Assembly: GCA_026008535.1 (NCBI GenBank)
Contig: BRKX01000004.1
Location: 37,142,501 to 37,206,500, forward strand
DNA: 64,000 nt
Direction of reading: 5' to 3'
Source of the DNA: Perilla frutescens
Taxonomy: Eukaryota > Streptophyta > Magnoliopsida > Lamiales > Lamiaceae
The position numbers and the translations under genes are program-made. The notes beneath the pieces were generated by a model that made no database searches, was not told where the DNA came from, and saw only the letters and a list, made by a program, of their open reading frames with translations. Positions within the stretch are counted from its first letter, which is position 1. The number at the start of each line of letters is the position of its first letter. Positions 12,110 to 24,700 of this stretch are shown here, piece after piece.

Positions 12110-13330
12110 TGCCTCCCGATCAGCACTGTTGTTTTAAGTCGTTGGCCTGACTTTTCTCTTCATCAATGGTAAGTGGGCTCAATGAGCATAATACTCTCAA
12201 CCATGTCTACTCCTATATACTCATAATAACATTTCAGCATCTGTCTGTTCATTCTGAAGATATCGTTATCTTCTGGGTTTAGGATATCTACTACTCCATT
12301 TGGGAATTGGGTTTGGACTATGAATGGTCCTAACCACTTGGACTTGAGTTTACCTACATTGATCTGAAGCCTTGAGTTGAACAGTAGGACCTTTTACCCT
12401 TTAACAAACTACTTCCCCCTTAAGAGCATATCATGCGCCTTCTTGGTTCTTTCTTTGTAGATCACCGCATTGTCGTATGCTTCTGTTCGCAGTTCTTCAA
12501 GTTCTTGGATTTGAAGTTTTCTTTCGGTTCCAACTTTCCCTTAGACTGGCATTGACCTTGCAGATAACCCAAAAGGTTTGATGCTCCATCCCTAAGGGTA
12601 AATTACAGTGTTTACCGAAAACCAGTTAGTAAGGAGACATTCCAATTGGGGTTTTGAATGCTGTCTTGTATGCCCACAAAACGTCCTCTAAGTAGTTGCT
12701 CCAATCCTTCTTTCCTAGGCTTACTACCTTTTCCAGTATATTCTTGATTTCTTTGTTAGACACCTCGGCTTAGCCATTAGCTCGAGAGTGGTAGGCAGTG
12801 GTCACTTTGTAGGTGACCCCATATTGACGTAACAATCTCTTTATGACCATATTGCAGAAGTGGGTTCCTTGGTTGCTTTTTAGCACCTTGGGGACTCCAT
12901 ACCTGCAAAACACATTAGATTTCAAAAAGTTTACCACTGTCCTTACATCATTGGCTGTGGTTACCTTAGCTTCTACCCATTTTGAGACATAGTCCATTGT
13001 GAGAACTATGTACATGTTGGCTCCTAATTTTGGGAAGGGTCCAATAAAATTGATTTCCCAAATGATAAAGATCTCTACGGGCATAATGGGAATCAGTGGC
13101 ATAGACTCTCGGATAGAGATGTTCCCGGCCCTTTCGTAGTTGCTACAACTTTTGTAATAAAGGTAGTCGTCTTTTAACATGGAGGACTAGTAAAATCCTC
13201 CATCAAGGATCTTGCGAGCAGTTCTCTTTGGGCTAAAGTATCCTTCACACACGTCTGTGTGGCAGAATTTCAAGATATCTCTAGTTTCTCTTTTGGGTAC
13301 ACATCTCCTTAAGATCTAATCGGCTTCAAT
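12110..13330 (-). pseudogene. Athila-2 integrase remnant
   Basis: The best frame is 13180-12770. The zinc-binding HHCC region is recognisable upstream and at KSCSNYERAGN, where the second cysteine of the usual CxxC is a tyrosine. The catalytic core follows, with INFIGPFPKLG, then MDYVSKWVEAK, then LKSNQGTHFCN, where the family has an aspartate at the asparagine position. It ends with YHSRANG before a stop. Sequence towards 12110 continues the C-terminal domain in broken frames. Loss of the second catalytic aspartate and of a zinc ligand means it cannot work as integrase. Confidence 0.78.
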
Positions 13331-14748
13331 CTTCTACAAGTTTAGGGGTTCCCAAACATAAAATCGGCTTTCCCTGACCAACGTTTTCTTCTGATAGTCA
13401 TTCATTCCCACTGGGCATTGTCAAGTCACCAAATAATTAACGATGTCGGCATACCAAGGTCCGGGCTCGAATTTGCCCTCAAGCCAGTATAAGTTTTCAT
13501 CTGTGAATGTTTCAGTGATCTCCTATTTGCTCTCGATTATCAGTCTACTGAGATAGTTAGCTACAAGGTTTTCAGCCCATGTCTTATCTTTGATTTCCAT
13601 GTCGAACTCTTATAGTAACAGTATCCACCTTATAAGATGTATCTTTGATTCCTTATTGGCTAATAGGTATTTAAGGGTTGAGTGGTCAGTGAACACGATC
13701 ACCTAAGCTCCAAGTAGGTATGATCTGAATTTTTCAAAGGAAAATACCACCGCTAGTAGTTCTTTCTTAGTGGTTATGTAGTTGCATTGAGTAGGGTTCA
13801 GTGTCTTGGAGGCATAATAGATGGCATAGCTTTCTTTACCTTTTTTCTAATCCAAAATAACTCCTACGGCATATCCACTTGCATCGCAGATCACTTCGAA
13901 GGGCATACCCCAATCTGGGGGTTGGATTATTGGTGATGAGACTAATTTTCTTTGGAGGTCATGAAAAGCCTCTTTGCAATCATCATCAAACTCGAAGGCC
14001 ACTTCTTGTTGGAGCAACCAGGTCACGGGTTAGGCTATTTTGACGAAATCTTTGATGAAACGCCGATAAAACCCTGCATGTCCAAAGAATGCATAGATCT
14101 TCTTGAATGTAGTAGGATAGGAAAATTTAGCGATTATGTCTACTTTTGCCTATTTACTTCGATTCCTCGCTCTAAGATCACATGCCCCAAAACAATCCCT
14201 TCTCAGACCATGAAGTGGTACTTTTCATAGTTTAGCATAGGATCTTTTTTCACGCATTATTTAATAACCTTCTCCAAGTTTACAAGGCATTGGTCAAAAT
14301 GGTCTCCATAAATAGTGAAGTCATCCATAAAGATCTCAATACATGTTTCGAGTATATCTGAAAAGATATTCATCATACACCTTTGGAAGGTGCCAGGTGT
14401 GTTGCATAGTTCGAATGACATGCGCTGATATACAAAGGTGCTAAAAGGACATGCTAGAGTTGTCTTCTCTTGGTCCTCTTGGGTCCACATAGATCTGCAT
14501 ATAGCCGGAGTAGCCGTCAATGAATTAAAAATATGATTTGCCCGCTAGCCGCTCCAATATCTGGTCGATGAAGGGAAAAGGGAAATGATCCTTTCTTGTG
14601 AGCGCATTGAGCTTCTTATAGTTGATATAGATCCTCCACCGTGTTTAGAGGTGTGTTTGGATTAACTCTTTTTGCTCATCCTCATTGACTTGGATTCTAG
14701 ATTTCTTTGGCACCCCATGGACGGGACTCATATATTCGCTGTCTGAGA
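13331..14748 (-). pseudogene. Athila-2 reverse transcriptase (C-terminal part) and RNase H remnant
   Basis: The minus strand from 14748 resumes the RT palm with SPVHGVPKK. The frame 14520-14257 gives the RT core: CPFSTFVYQRMSFELCNTPG, FQRCMMNIFSD, and the catalytic box FMDDF in place of YxDD. The connection and RNase H region can be followed in broken frames to about 13331, including the segment near 13560-13700. The N-terminal part of the same RT is at 16162-16503, beyond the first solo LTR. Confidence 0.78.
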
Positions 14749-16161
14749 TGTTAGGATTGTATATTGAAAGCTTGTCTTTGTATACTATTAACAATGGTTT
14801 TTGATGATATAGATTGAATATTATTGCAGTCACTGTTTGTGCATTTATTTAATGCTATATATATGCATATTTCATTATACTTGTATTGAAGATTATATGG
14901 TGTGGGTAAATATACAGTAAAGATCATATCATCAGATTCCTTGCAAAGTATCAAAAAGCTAGCAGTTTAGATGATCCTGAACCAATCATTGTGCACCGCA
15001 GAATAATCTAATAGTTTGTTTATCTTGACTAACTAATTATTCTGTTACACTGACATATGTATTGAGGAAGATTGCGATAGGATACTGTTGTCTGATCTGA
15101 CCCTAAAAAAAGGAGAATAAAGATCCACAGAGTTCGGGTTCTTAAGCCATGCACAATGGCAGACATATATGTGTTATGTTTATTGCTTTGATTTATAAAT
15201 GAGTGAGATTCTTGATAGGGTCAATAATCTCGATATCTTGGGCAGTAATATATACATACATGATGGGTCGTGCACTATGTATGGTCACTGTCCTAGTGCA
15301 CCAGGTTGATGATGTCCCCTTGAGTAAACACAAGTACATATGAAACCCTGCAGGTGGAATTTATTCCGTACATGGTAAATCTTTCGTGGTACTGCTCTAG
15401 GAATGGAAGAATTAATTAATTATAGCTGTTAGAGCTTACATAATTAATTAATGGACATTATATCTTAAACATGGGGAATGGTTGGATTGAAGAAGAAAGC
15501 ATTGAGTAAAAATGTATTAAATTGGTAGGTCGGTGTTATTTCTTTAGTGGAATAAAAATAACACTTAATTTATTCAATTATATCCTAGTGTTAGATATTA
15601 GATATTAAATAAATTAGTGGGCCAATTTAATATTCTTCTAGATCCCTACTGCAGCCCAAATAATACCTTAATGGACTAAGGGAATGAAATAATTGGAGAG
15701 GCCCAAACCCATTAGGTTTAGGAGCCCTAAAATTCGTCCCCCTCTCTATTAATTAGAGAAGGAGAGGCGAGATTTTGACAGGTGAAATCAGCCCCTCTCA
15801 ATACTCACTTAATTCCCTAGGTTATCTAAAACAGTTTAGTATATTGTAGCCCACTCTACATCTAAACGGGTATCGGAAATACAATAGAAGATCGAGGAGT
15901 GTCTCTGCAGCCTTGGCGGACGTTGACTACTATGAGAAGAAGGGTGAGCTCGATCGTTCTTCTACAGCAACAAGATTAGACCTGTAATCTCGTGATTAAC
16001 CCTACAATTTATGTTAGTTCTATCGAATTATTTTTCCACTGCATAATATGTTCAACTTGTATGTATGATTGCATCACACGTAAAATTATGATTTTCATGC
16101 TCATTGAATTATCGATTATCCGATTAGATCCTGTGGGGCGTAATTCGAAAAAAACCCAACA
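14749..16161 (+). mobile_element. Solo LTR (Copia A/B family) in the Athila-2 RT, TSD TGAGA
   Basis: The 1413-bp LTR begins TGTTAGGATTG at 14749 and ends CCCAACA at 16161. It is flanked by a perfect 5-bp duplication TGAGA (14744-14748 and 16162-16166). It matches the Copia A 3' LTR and, inverted, the Copia B LTR (51327-52749). No internal retroelement sequence is present, so it is the product of LTR-LTR recombination. Open frames of 60-80 codons inside it are not genes. Confidence 0.93.
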
Positions 16162-16503
16162 TGAGATTAGGTAGATGATGCCCAAAGCTAATAGTTTCAG
16201 GATTTTCTTTAAGACTACATCTTCCATGATTAAGTTAAGCTTCATTTGAGGTTCTCTGACTAATTTTGCCCTTCCTCTAGCATGCAGACTAATGGGCTTA
16301 TGCCCTTTATGTCAGCCAGTGTCCATCCAATCGCTTCTTTGTGCATCTTTAGTAACTCTACTAACTTGGTTTGTTGCGTCATAGTTAGTGTGGAACTAAT
16401 GATGATGGGTAGTTTTTTTCCTTCACTCAAGTATGCGTACTTGAGGTGTTTCGGTAGTTTCTTTAATTCCAGCTCTGGAGGCTTAATGATGGATCGTACC
16501 ATC
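16162..16503 (-). pseudogene. Athila-2 reverse transcriptase, N-terminal part
   Basis: The minus-strand frame 16502-16260 shows the conserved start of the Athila RT: LPKHLKYAYLSEGKKLPI, then HKEAIGWTLADIKGISP. A frameshift near 16255 is followed by the segment ending LGIIYLIS at the solo LTR. The reading frame continues in register at 14748 when the LTR and one duplication copy are ignored, which supports the insertion boundaries. Confidence 0.82.
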
Positions 16504-17757
16504 TGATGAAGCCATGCCTAGCAATGAAGAACCAAACCCGTAGCTGTAGTTGCAGGGTCTAGTTATAAGACTACGAGCTAAATAATTACAAGGTTATTTC
16601 CAAGCCTGTGTTCGAATGAAGCTTGAAGAGGAGGTTTGTGTCCAAGGCAGCATGATGTTAGTTACATTGCTAACATGTGAAGATGAAGATCAAGATATGA
16701 AGAACAACAAATGAAGATCAAGAGGTGAAGAGATGTGCATGGACGTTGGACGCTGCATGGGAGGAAAATCGGCCCTTAGTTAATTTAATTAAGGAGTTGA
16801 TTTTATTTAGACTATAGTATTTATTTAATTTTGGGTCGGTTTTTCTTATTTTATTTATGATATTTTCGGTCAAGTCTAGATTAGGTTGACTAGAGTTTTA
16901 TTTAAGGCAATTTCCTACCTTAATTAGAATTCTAGTTTATGTAGTTTTCCTAGTCCAAATTTAATTCTTTTAGCACTATAATTTTCGGACATCCCTTACT
17001 TATAAATAGGGGATCCATGTGACATTGATACTTTAAATAATATTTGATAATAAGCTTTTTCATTTAATCTTGTCTCACCCACAATATCGGTTTCGACCAA
17101 ACAACTCATAGATGTTAGCAACTCTACATTTTATTCAAGGGATTCATTCTAATTCACATCGTAGGATTAGGGTGCACTTTCTATCGAAGAGTAACTTGGA
17201 GGTTTTGTAGTATATTCGAGAGTATAGGATTTGTATCGGGTTGCAATTCACATCGACCTCAATATCTACATTAATCGCCAATACCAACACTCACCATTCA
17301 TCCGATGTACGTCTTCACCAACTTCCCTCAACATCAGATCGTGTGTCATCTAAGTTCAAGATCAATCTATTCGTTTCCAGCCATACTTGCTCATCATGTC
17401 ATGTTCTACACTTATACCGTAAGTCAATTCGTAACTCTATCATATCCTATCTTCTCAAGCCATTCTTCACTTATCCAACACATTCATATCATCCTAAACA
17501 TAACACCTATCATTCGTCTCAAATTCCAACCCCTTTTGTTTTGAATTGTGTCTTATTTTGTGTGTCATAGTCTAGGTGTCTTAATTAGGTCAAGTTCTAC
17601 ACATATAGTTGTGTTTCGTGTTTTATTATTATTTCTGCATAATTTGTTATTTTATTTGAGTCCTATAAAGTTAGATAGAACCCTTACGTGTCGTCTTGCA
17701 TTTGATCTTGATTATCCGCAAATCAAATATTGGCATGTCCTACACCAGGTCACATCA
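16504..17757 (+). mobile_element. Solo LTR, second family, TSD CCATC
   Basis: The 1254-bp unit begins TGATGAAGCC and ends GGTCACATCA, so the termini form a 5-bp inverted repeat TGATG/CATCA. It is flanked by a perfect 5-bp duplication CCATC (16499-16503 and 17758-17762). A TATA-like box (TTATAAATAGGGG, near 17000) suggests a + strand promoter. It is unrelated to the LTR at 14749. It separates the Athila-2 protease and RT regions. The open frames at 17241-17841 lie wholly inside it and are not supported as genes. Confidence 0.9.
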
Positions 17758-17762
17758 CCATC

Positions 17763-18554
17763 TTCTCAGACGGTTTCCGTATGGGAAAATCTAGGTGAAG
17801 ACCTTGATAGGAGGTGGCTTCTAGACTGTAGAGTTGTATGATTGCATTTTTTATCTCAGCATCCTTCTCATCCATGGTGTCCCAATTAGATTGGCTTTGT
17901 TAGATCACTCATTCCAGAAGGTCTTTTATCAGCATCTTTGTGCCCTCAATTTGGATTAGGGATTCGAACATGTCTATCATGCTTACTGCTTTAGTATCAG
18001 TGGGGTGTTTCATCGCTTCGATGATGTTAAAGGTGATGGTGTCCCCATCAAATTCACATGTCAATGTGCCCTTATCGATGTCTATCTTTGTATATGTCGT
18101 CTTTATGAATGGTCTGCCTAATAGTATGTAGAAAGTTTTTTTGCTGGTTGTACCCATATCTAGTACATAGAAGTCTGGTGGAAAGATTAAATATTTCACC
18201 TTGATCAGTATGTCTTCTAGTATTCCTTCGGGTAACACGCTGGAGGGGTCGGCTAATTGGATCACTGTTCTTGTCTCTGTTAGTGGTCTTAGCTACAATT
18301 CTTCAAAAATGGTTAAGGGCATAATGTTGATGGATGCCCCTAAGTCGAGCATAGCTTGGTCAATATTTGTGCCTTCGATTTCACATGGGATAAAGAACAT
18401 CCCCGGGTCTCCACATTTTTTAGAAGCTTCCTTTGTATTAGTGCGACACATTCTCACTCATGATAACTTGAGCTTCTTCCAGGAATCGGATCTTCCGGGT
18501 GCACAACTCTTTCAGGAATCAGGCATAGCAAGGTACTTGCCTAATTGCATCTAA
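17763..18554 (-). pseudogene. Athila-2 protease and protease-RT linker remnant
   Basis: Around 18310-18360 the minus strand encodes the retropepsin-like motif AMLDLGASINIMPL. The frame 18265-17909 continues with LPEGILEDILIKVKYLIFPP, FYILLGRPFIKTTYTKID and GTLTCEFDGDTITFN. The linker towards RT reaches the solo LTR at 17763. A stop after the motif near 18290 and another at 17909 break the frame. This is the aspartic protease that would process Gag-Pol. Confidence 0.8.
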
Positions 18555-20202
18555 GAGTGGGATGTTGACCTCCACTTTCCAAAAAACATGTAGTAGATCT
18601 TTGTCTTCAGATTCCTTCTTGTTTTGCTTCAATCTTCATGGGAAGGGAGTGGTACGATAATCTTCTTCCTTTCAAGTGCTTGCAGTGTGGCTGGAACCTT
18701 GAGTTCTTCTGCCTGGGTGCTCTCCACTAGTCCCTAGCTCTCTTTCTATGGTATAACCTCCTTGTGGGCTTTTGCATTGGTTAACTCGGATGAGGGCTTA
18801 AGCAGCTTTTTTTCTCTCCTTAGTGATATGACATTCATATCTGCCCTAGGGTTTAGTTCAGTCTGTGAGAGTAGGATCCATTTTCCCTTTTCCATTCGTG
18901 AGATTACCTTACTGAGTTGAATGATTTGCGTCCCCAAGTAGTTCAGTCTTTCCCTGGTTTCGATCTCGAATGAAGCTACACGTTTGAGGCTCTTGACTGA
19001 CTCCATGGCCATTTATCTCACTATGTCTCCAGGGTAGGTCCTCCTGCGGGCATATTCCGCTGCTGACCTAGATGTGCCTGGGTTTTCGGGTATCTCTATC
19101 TTTGATTGTAATTCTGGGAGTATGGATCATTTCTCCGTCGGTTCCCTTCATCAATTGCATTCACAGTTTTCTTTTCTTCTTGCGCTTATGGGCATTGATC
19201 AGTATAATGCTCCATCATGTCGCATACTTGAGATATCTGCAGGGTGTTTGTAGATAGTTATGTCATTATTTTCTCCATTTTGTTGAACAACGGATCGATC
19301 TTTACCTCTGACTCAGGTGACTACGTTGATTTTTCCACAGCAGCTACTTGAGGTCTTTCATAAACATCTTCTCTCATTTCCTTCGATATTTTTTTGATCA
19401 GTTGGATTGCCTCATTTGCTCTTTTGTTTAGTATGGATCCTCTGCATACTGCATTGAGTAAGTTCCGGTCCTCTACCTTTAAACCTAAAATAAAGTATAC
19501 ACCAGATCATGGGCAGGGATCTGGTGATGTAGGCATTTTGAGAGCATCTACTTGAAACACCCCCAGTATTCATAGAAGCTTTCATTTGTTCCTGCTTTGG
19601 CAGTCGAGATCTTCTTTCTCATGGCCTGTACTCATGTCGTAGGAAAGTATTTCTCTAGGAATCTTTGTTGCAGCTCGTTCCATGTACTTATACTTCCGGC
19701 GGGGATGGTATATAAGCATTCTTGTGCTCCATCCTGTAGGGTGAAAGGAAAATAAAATAGGCGTATGTATTCAAATATAATGCTCGTGTTGTTTTGCTGA
19801 GTTCCGCAAGCCATCTCGAAGTCTTGCAGGTGTCTTTGTGGGTCTTCTCCAGGATGATCATGGAATTTGGGCAAAATTGAGATGAAGTTTAATCTCAATT
19901 TCTAATTCTCTGCTAAGTGGGGTAGCGTGATTCCAAAGGGGCGCATATTCATTTCTTATAGAAATATGAGTTGCCTCAACATGGACTAAGGTAGGGGTGG
20001 TGGAGGTGGTGGTATCCATTCTGCCATTTCTTCACCTTCGGACTCATAGAAGAGTGGATTATACTTTTCTTCGAGCGAAGTGTGTGTACAGCTGGTGTGA
20101 CTCTCAGCCTCAGATGTCTAGCTCCCTTCTGAGGTTTCTGGTGATGAATCACAGCTTGTGGTTGCTTTCAGGTTTCTCCGTATTTGTGCCCTCCTTCGCC
20201 AT
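18555..20202 (-). pseudogene. Athila-2 gag remnant
   Basis: A start at 20202 (MAKEGTN) is followed by many stops. The Gag domain is clear at 19898-19632: FISILPKFHDHPGEDPQRHL and STWNELQQRFLEKYFPT. The helical segment before protease is at 19012-18746, ending with KWILLSQTELNPRADMNVI. It would encode the capsid precursor. Confidence 0.78.
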
Positions 20203-20309
20203 ACAGTCTTTTCTATCTCTGGATTGTAGACTAGATTTCCTGCGCGGTTGGTGCGTACCATAAATAAGGCTAAAACAAGGAAAAGTAAGATAGAAAAGGA
20301 CGCTTACAC

Positions 20310-20327
20310 TCCCCGGCAACGGCACCA
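20310..20327 (-). promoter_or_regulatory. Athila-2 primer-binding site
   Basis: The minus strand reads TGGTGCCGTTGCCGGGGA, one base from the consensus TGGCGCCGTTGCCGGGGA typical of Athila elements and complementary to tRNA-Asp. Confidence 0.82.
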
Positions 20328-20330
20328 AAT

Positions 20331-21795
20331 TATAGCACGCCATCATTTTGTGTGCAGAATCACACCTGTAGGCAAAGTCCTGCGGATGCTTTCATTTGCC
20401 CTCAGAGGCTAGTATAACGCCCAAAGTCAAATATCGTCCCACGGGGAGTGATTAACCTTTCTATATTTTTAGTAACTTTTGGGAATTTGCGGGTATTACT
20501 GTCACTAATCCTTCTCTGCACTATTCAAAACTAAATAAATAATAAAAAAAGACTAAATTACTCAATATAAAAGATATGTTCAAGTCAAACATGAGTTTGG
20601 TTTTGGTAGATGCATGCAATCATGAGCACAACACCGTAGGTACCTTGATATGACCGGTTAGTTATAGGGAGCAGTTACGGGTGACTTACACCCCCTAATC
20701 TCTTCTTAGTGTTTACGTTAAGAGCGATATAGACGGTGACTTTTAATCCCTAACTACCCAAGCACCAAAGAAGAGACGCATACAGAGGTGTTACAATGGC
20801 ATCAATATTAAATCTAAGAGACCCAATACTAGAACATGAGCACATCCTTAGTGTACCCACCAGATCTACCTATACTTCATTCTCTAAGCTTTGGCGCCTA
20901 CTTTATCACTTAATGGCTTATCAGTGTACGGGCGCACTTACTTCCACCATGACTTACATAAACAATAGTTCAATTAAGAGTGGCCAACAACCTAACCTTT
21001 CTATTACCATGTCATCATTCTGCCCAGAATGAAGTTGGGAATTAATTCAAAGTAAATTAAGAACATAAAGCCTCGAACATAATTTCTACCTTAACCTATT
21101 CACATTCGTCTTAAACATTGGATACATAGCCATAAAACATACTAATAAACAAAGCAAAAATAAATAAACAACACATAATGAAAGGTAAACAAGCTAGATT
21201 AAAGTCTGGACCCAACTCCAGATTTAGACAAAAATAGGTATGCATATTAGCTAAGGGCAAACCACCGACTGTTGTGTAGAATATTCAAAATTAAATGCAG
21301 GAACTAAAGTATGGAATTGTAAGAGCTATCGAGTGTGTCTTATAACTAGAATAAAGAAAAGTATTTATAGTTGCTAAGCAGCTACACCTTGGCCCAGCCC
21401 ACGTAGGAGCATAAATTTAGTTGGGAAAGACCACTTCAGCACAACGGTCATGCTCGCTGATTATAGGAACCGTGCTCCATGTCTTCTCTCTCCTTTATCC
21501 ATGTTGTCTGAGTGGGGGTGGTTTCTGAACTTCTGCGCCAAATCCGCAATAGACTTTCAAAGCTTCAGCATCCTTCTTATCCCCTCAGTTGAGTCAGCAT
21601 CATGGTTATGTCCTTAATGGATCCAAAAGTGCTCTTCTCCCCCCTGTCACACCTTATCCCTAACAAGACTCTATATACAACTAAAAGTACTAAAAACAAA
21701 TAAAAAGATAAAGTAAAAAAGACATGAATATGAGTCTGTATCATACTCGGTATCTTTAGATGGATCCCTAATTTGGATTGCATGCTCACTTATCA
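20331..21795 (-). repeat. Athila-2 5' LTR
   Basis: A region of about 1465 bp runs from just outside the primer site to 21795, where the minus strand begins TGATAAGTGAGC, resembling the TGATRRG starts of the other Athila-like LTRs here. It includes a conserved U5-like segment near 20425-20445 (CGTCCCACGGGGAGTG). The partner LTR is not in the window. The outer end is inferred from the terminal motif only. Confidence 0.65.
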
Positions 21796-24700
21796 GATAT
21801 CAGAGAATATGGAGATCATTGGGTTCTATTGTTTCAAATTTGGTGGAATTAATGTCAAGATATCAAATGCTCCACATCAGGATATATTTACATTGCCTAA
21901 AGAAGCTATAAAACAGATTATTATAACTTCTTCCATCATGATGTTGTAGTTCATTGTTTGTTTTAAGACATCCGATTACTTGTTCTTCACTCCAAGAATA
22001 ACATAAGTGCTACAGTGTTGAAATTTATCGATATTAAGTTTCTGTTGTTAAGGAGAGAGTTCAGAATGAATAGTTTTTGGTAGAACACATAGAAACAGAA
22101 AATATACTAGCAGATTCACTAACTATGACATTAACACCTATGGTCTTTTTAAGAGTATACTACTCATATTAGTGTTATTTCTGATGGTAGCTTAGTTTAA
22201 TGGGAGTTTATGTTTCATGTGATATACTTCAATTTTAGATTATTCAGTTTTCTACATAATAAAGTTGATGATTTTGATTTCATTATGAATTCCCTTAAGT
22301 TTTCCATATGCGATGTTTTTACATTACATTCATGGATTGATCTCATTAAGGATTAAAGTTGGACCATTTGGAAATAGACATAATTAAGATCATTGCATGC
22401 AATTTCCATGCAACTCGCCATATTTGATCTATGCTATTGAGTATATTAGTATGGTGATTATTGGGGTTTAATCACGATTGATAATTTTATGAATGTCACG
22501 GTAGTTCCTGTTTGGTGTTTATTTGTACTATTTTATCATAGGAATTTAGTATCTTCGGTGTGTGTTTTTCCTGTGTTTTTGTGTGATTTTTATGTTATTT
22601 TCTTCACTTTTGCTCTTATGGTAGAATATGTCAGGTTTGTGCAAAACTTGAGCTTTTGTTCCCAAAAGTAGGATTATATGGCATAAAGGTGGCAAAGAGC
22701 CAAGCTTCCAACTGAAGCTCCCAACTAAAGCTTAAGCTTGTTGTTTCGTCTTGAAAAATCTCCCGCTTCGCTGAGCTGGTCGGGGGTCTCACTGACTGAT
22801 AAACTGAACTGATGGAGCCAAAAGCTTAGAGTTGTAGCTGAAGAACCGAGAGCTAAGTTGGAGGCCCAACTGAAGAAACCCAGCTGAAGATCCAACTGAT
22901 GAGCTCAACTGATGAAAATCAAAGCTGAAAGTTGGAGCTAAAACGCCCCACGGCGTGGAGGCACTGCGGTGCAGCACCCCGTACACGCAGCTACCACTGC
23001 CGGTGCGGGGTAACTAGCCCAGCTTCTCCTTCCATCAGTTCTCAGCCGTGATCAGTTTGCTCTCTTCGATCAGTTTCAGCTGTGGTTTTGGCAGTTTTGA
23101 TCTTTAATGCTCTCCAACCACTCGGCCAACTGTGAGAATTAAATGGACACGGTTCTAGCTAGGAGTAGGAGGAGTTTGAGAAACCATCGACCAATAACTC
23201 CACCTTTTTGCTTTATCTTTCATCGATCAATAAATCATCCACTTCTCACCATTCACTCCAGACTTGGAGGGGGAAATTTAGGCACAACTCCCCTCTCCAG
23301 TTCACCACTACACACTTTACCTTTCACCAACACCACCATTCCAGAGAGAAAGAAAAATAGGAGAAAAGAGGCAAAAGAGCTCGAAGCTTAAGGAAGAAGG
23401 CACGAGAAGAGGAGTCCAACTCCAAGCTATCCGCGGAAGCTAGGCTTGCTCCAGGACTTCTACTTTTTTGGTATTTCTTTCCTTAGCTTTAGCTCATTTG
23501 TGGGGTTTGTCCCAAAACTAACGAGACAACAATATTGTAGAAGTTTATGTTTTATTTATCTTTTGATTTATAAAATGAAGAACTTGTATGATTGTTGTGT
23601 TGTTTTGAGCATGATAGTCTAATTCCTCACATTAGGGGGTAGATGATCAATTTGGTTTTGATCTATGCTTGTGATGGTTGGTTTCTTGTTGTTGGAATTG
23701 TGCTTGTTTATGTTGAGTACTTGGCCACTACTTAGCATTGTTAGGCTCTAGATGAGACCAAGAGGAGATTCTATAGCCCGACTTAGGTTCCTTCAATGTT
23801 AGGTGGACTGGGTGCATAAGCCTAATTGTTAACCTTAGGTGGACTGGGTACATAAGCCTAAATGTTAATCTTGTTCGTATAATATAGTCGATGGGGTTTA
23901 ACAGATTGACGGTGACTGTAAATGAAGTTAAGTCTCTTGAAGGGGTCTATTGTATGTCTAGGATTATCATAATCAAATCAAGCTAGGAGAGAAACCAATG
24001 AGAGAATCTACACCCTAATGCTCTTCTCATAATCTTTTCATTCATCTTTGTTATTGTTGTTGTTGCTAGATAATTTTACTTGCTTTATTTAATAGTTTAG
24101 CCAAGCCATCCAATCCGATGATTAGAATATTTAGGATTGTGTTTAAATTCACGAGCATGTCAACAATTCTAGCGTCGAAAGGTAATCGCCCAGATTAAGC
24201 TTTCCTCGAGAGACACAACCCGAGTTAGCTCACCGCCCTACAACTACCCCGTCCTCTTAGGGGTCCAGTTCGTAGTTCTTACGTGTGCGGGCTAAACCGG
24301 AACTTCAAACAGTTCCATTGCTAGTATATGAGATAGACCAGATTGTTATGGCGTAGTCTAAAATAAAAAGCATGTTGCACAACTATAGAATTTTGATATA
24401 ATTGCTTTCAGAATAATATGTGACCCAAGTGGGAGATTTTTTAGGAAATTTTTTCCTAAATAGTGTATATATGGATAACATATTTTTATGCAACTATATT
24501 TGATATTTAAATATTTTTGGACTTAATTAAATGGTCTTAATAAAGTAATAGTTTGTGGGTTGCACAATCAATATTTGAATTAATGAGTAGACACCAAATA
24601 ATATTCTAATTAGGGTTTTATGGGTTTTGACCTAATTAAATAGTATATATAGCCTCCTTGGTTATGGTCCTCATTATACTAAATTGAATGTAGTTTTTAC

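Larger units (their letters stand above)
10395..21795 (-). mobile_element. Athila-2: Athila-like Ty3/gypsy element carrying nested insertions
   Basis: On the minus strand, in order, are a 5' LTR (20331-21795), a tRNA-Asp type primer site, gag, protease, reverse transcriptase, RNase H, integrase and a long charged 3' ORF. This order is typical of Ty3/gypsy elements, and the extra 3' ORF fits Athila. Two solo LTRs interrupt the RT region (14749-16161 and 16504-17757). The 3' end is cut at 10395 by Athila-1, so the 3' LTR is outside the window or lost. Stops and frameshifts are frequent throughout. Confidence 0.87.

Noticed and set aside
17241..17841. Three overlapping + strand open frames of 79-109 codons
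   Set aside because: They lie entirely inside the solo LTR at 16504-17757 or run over its end, and show no domain.
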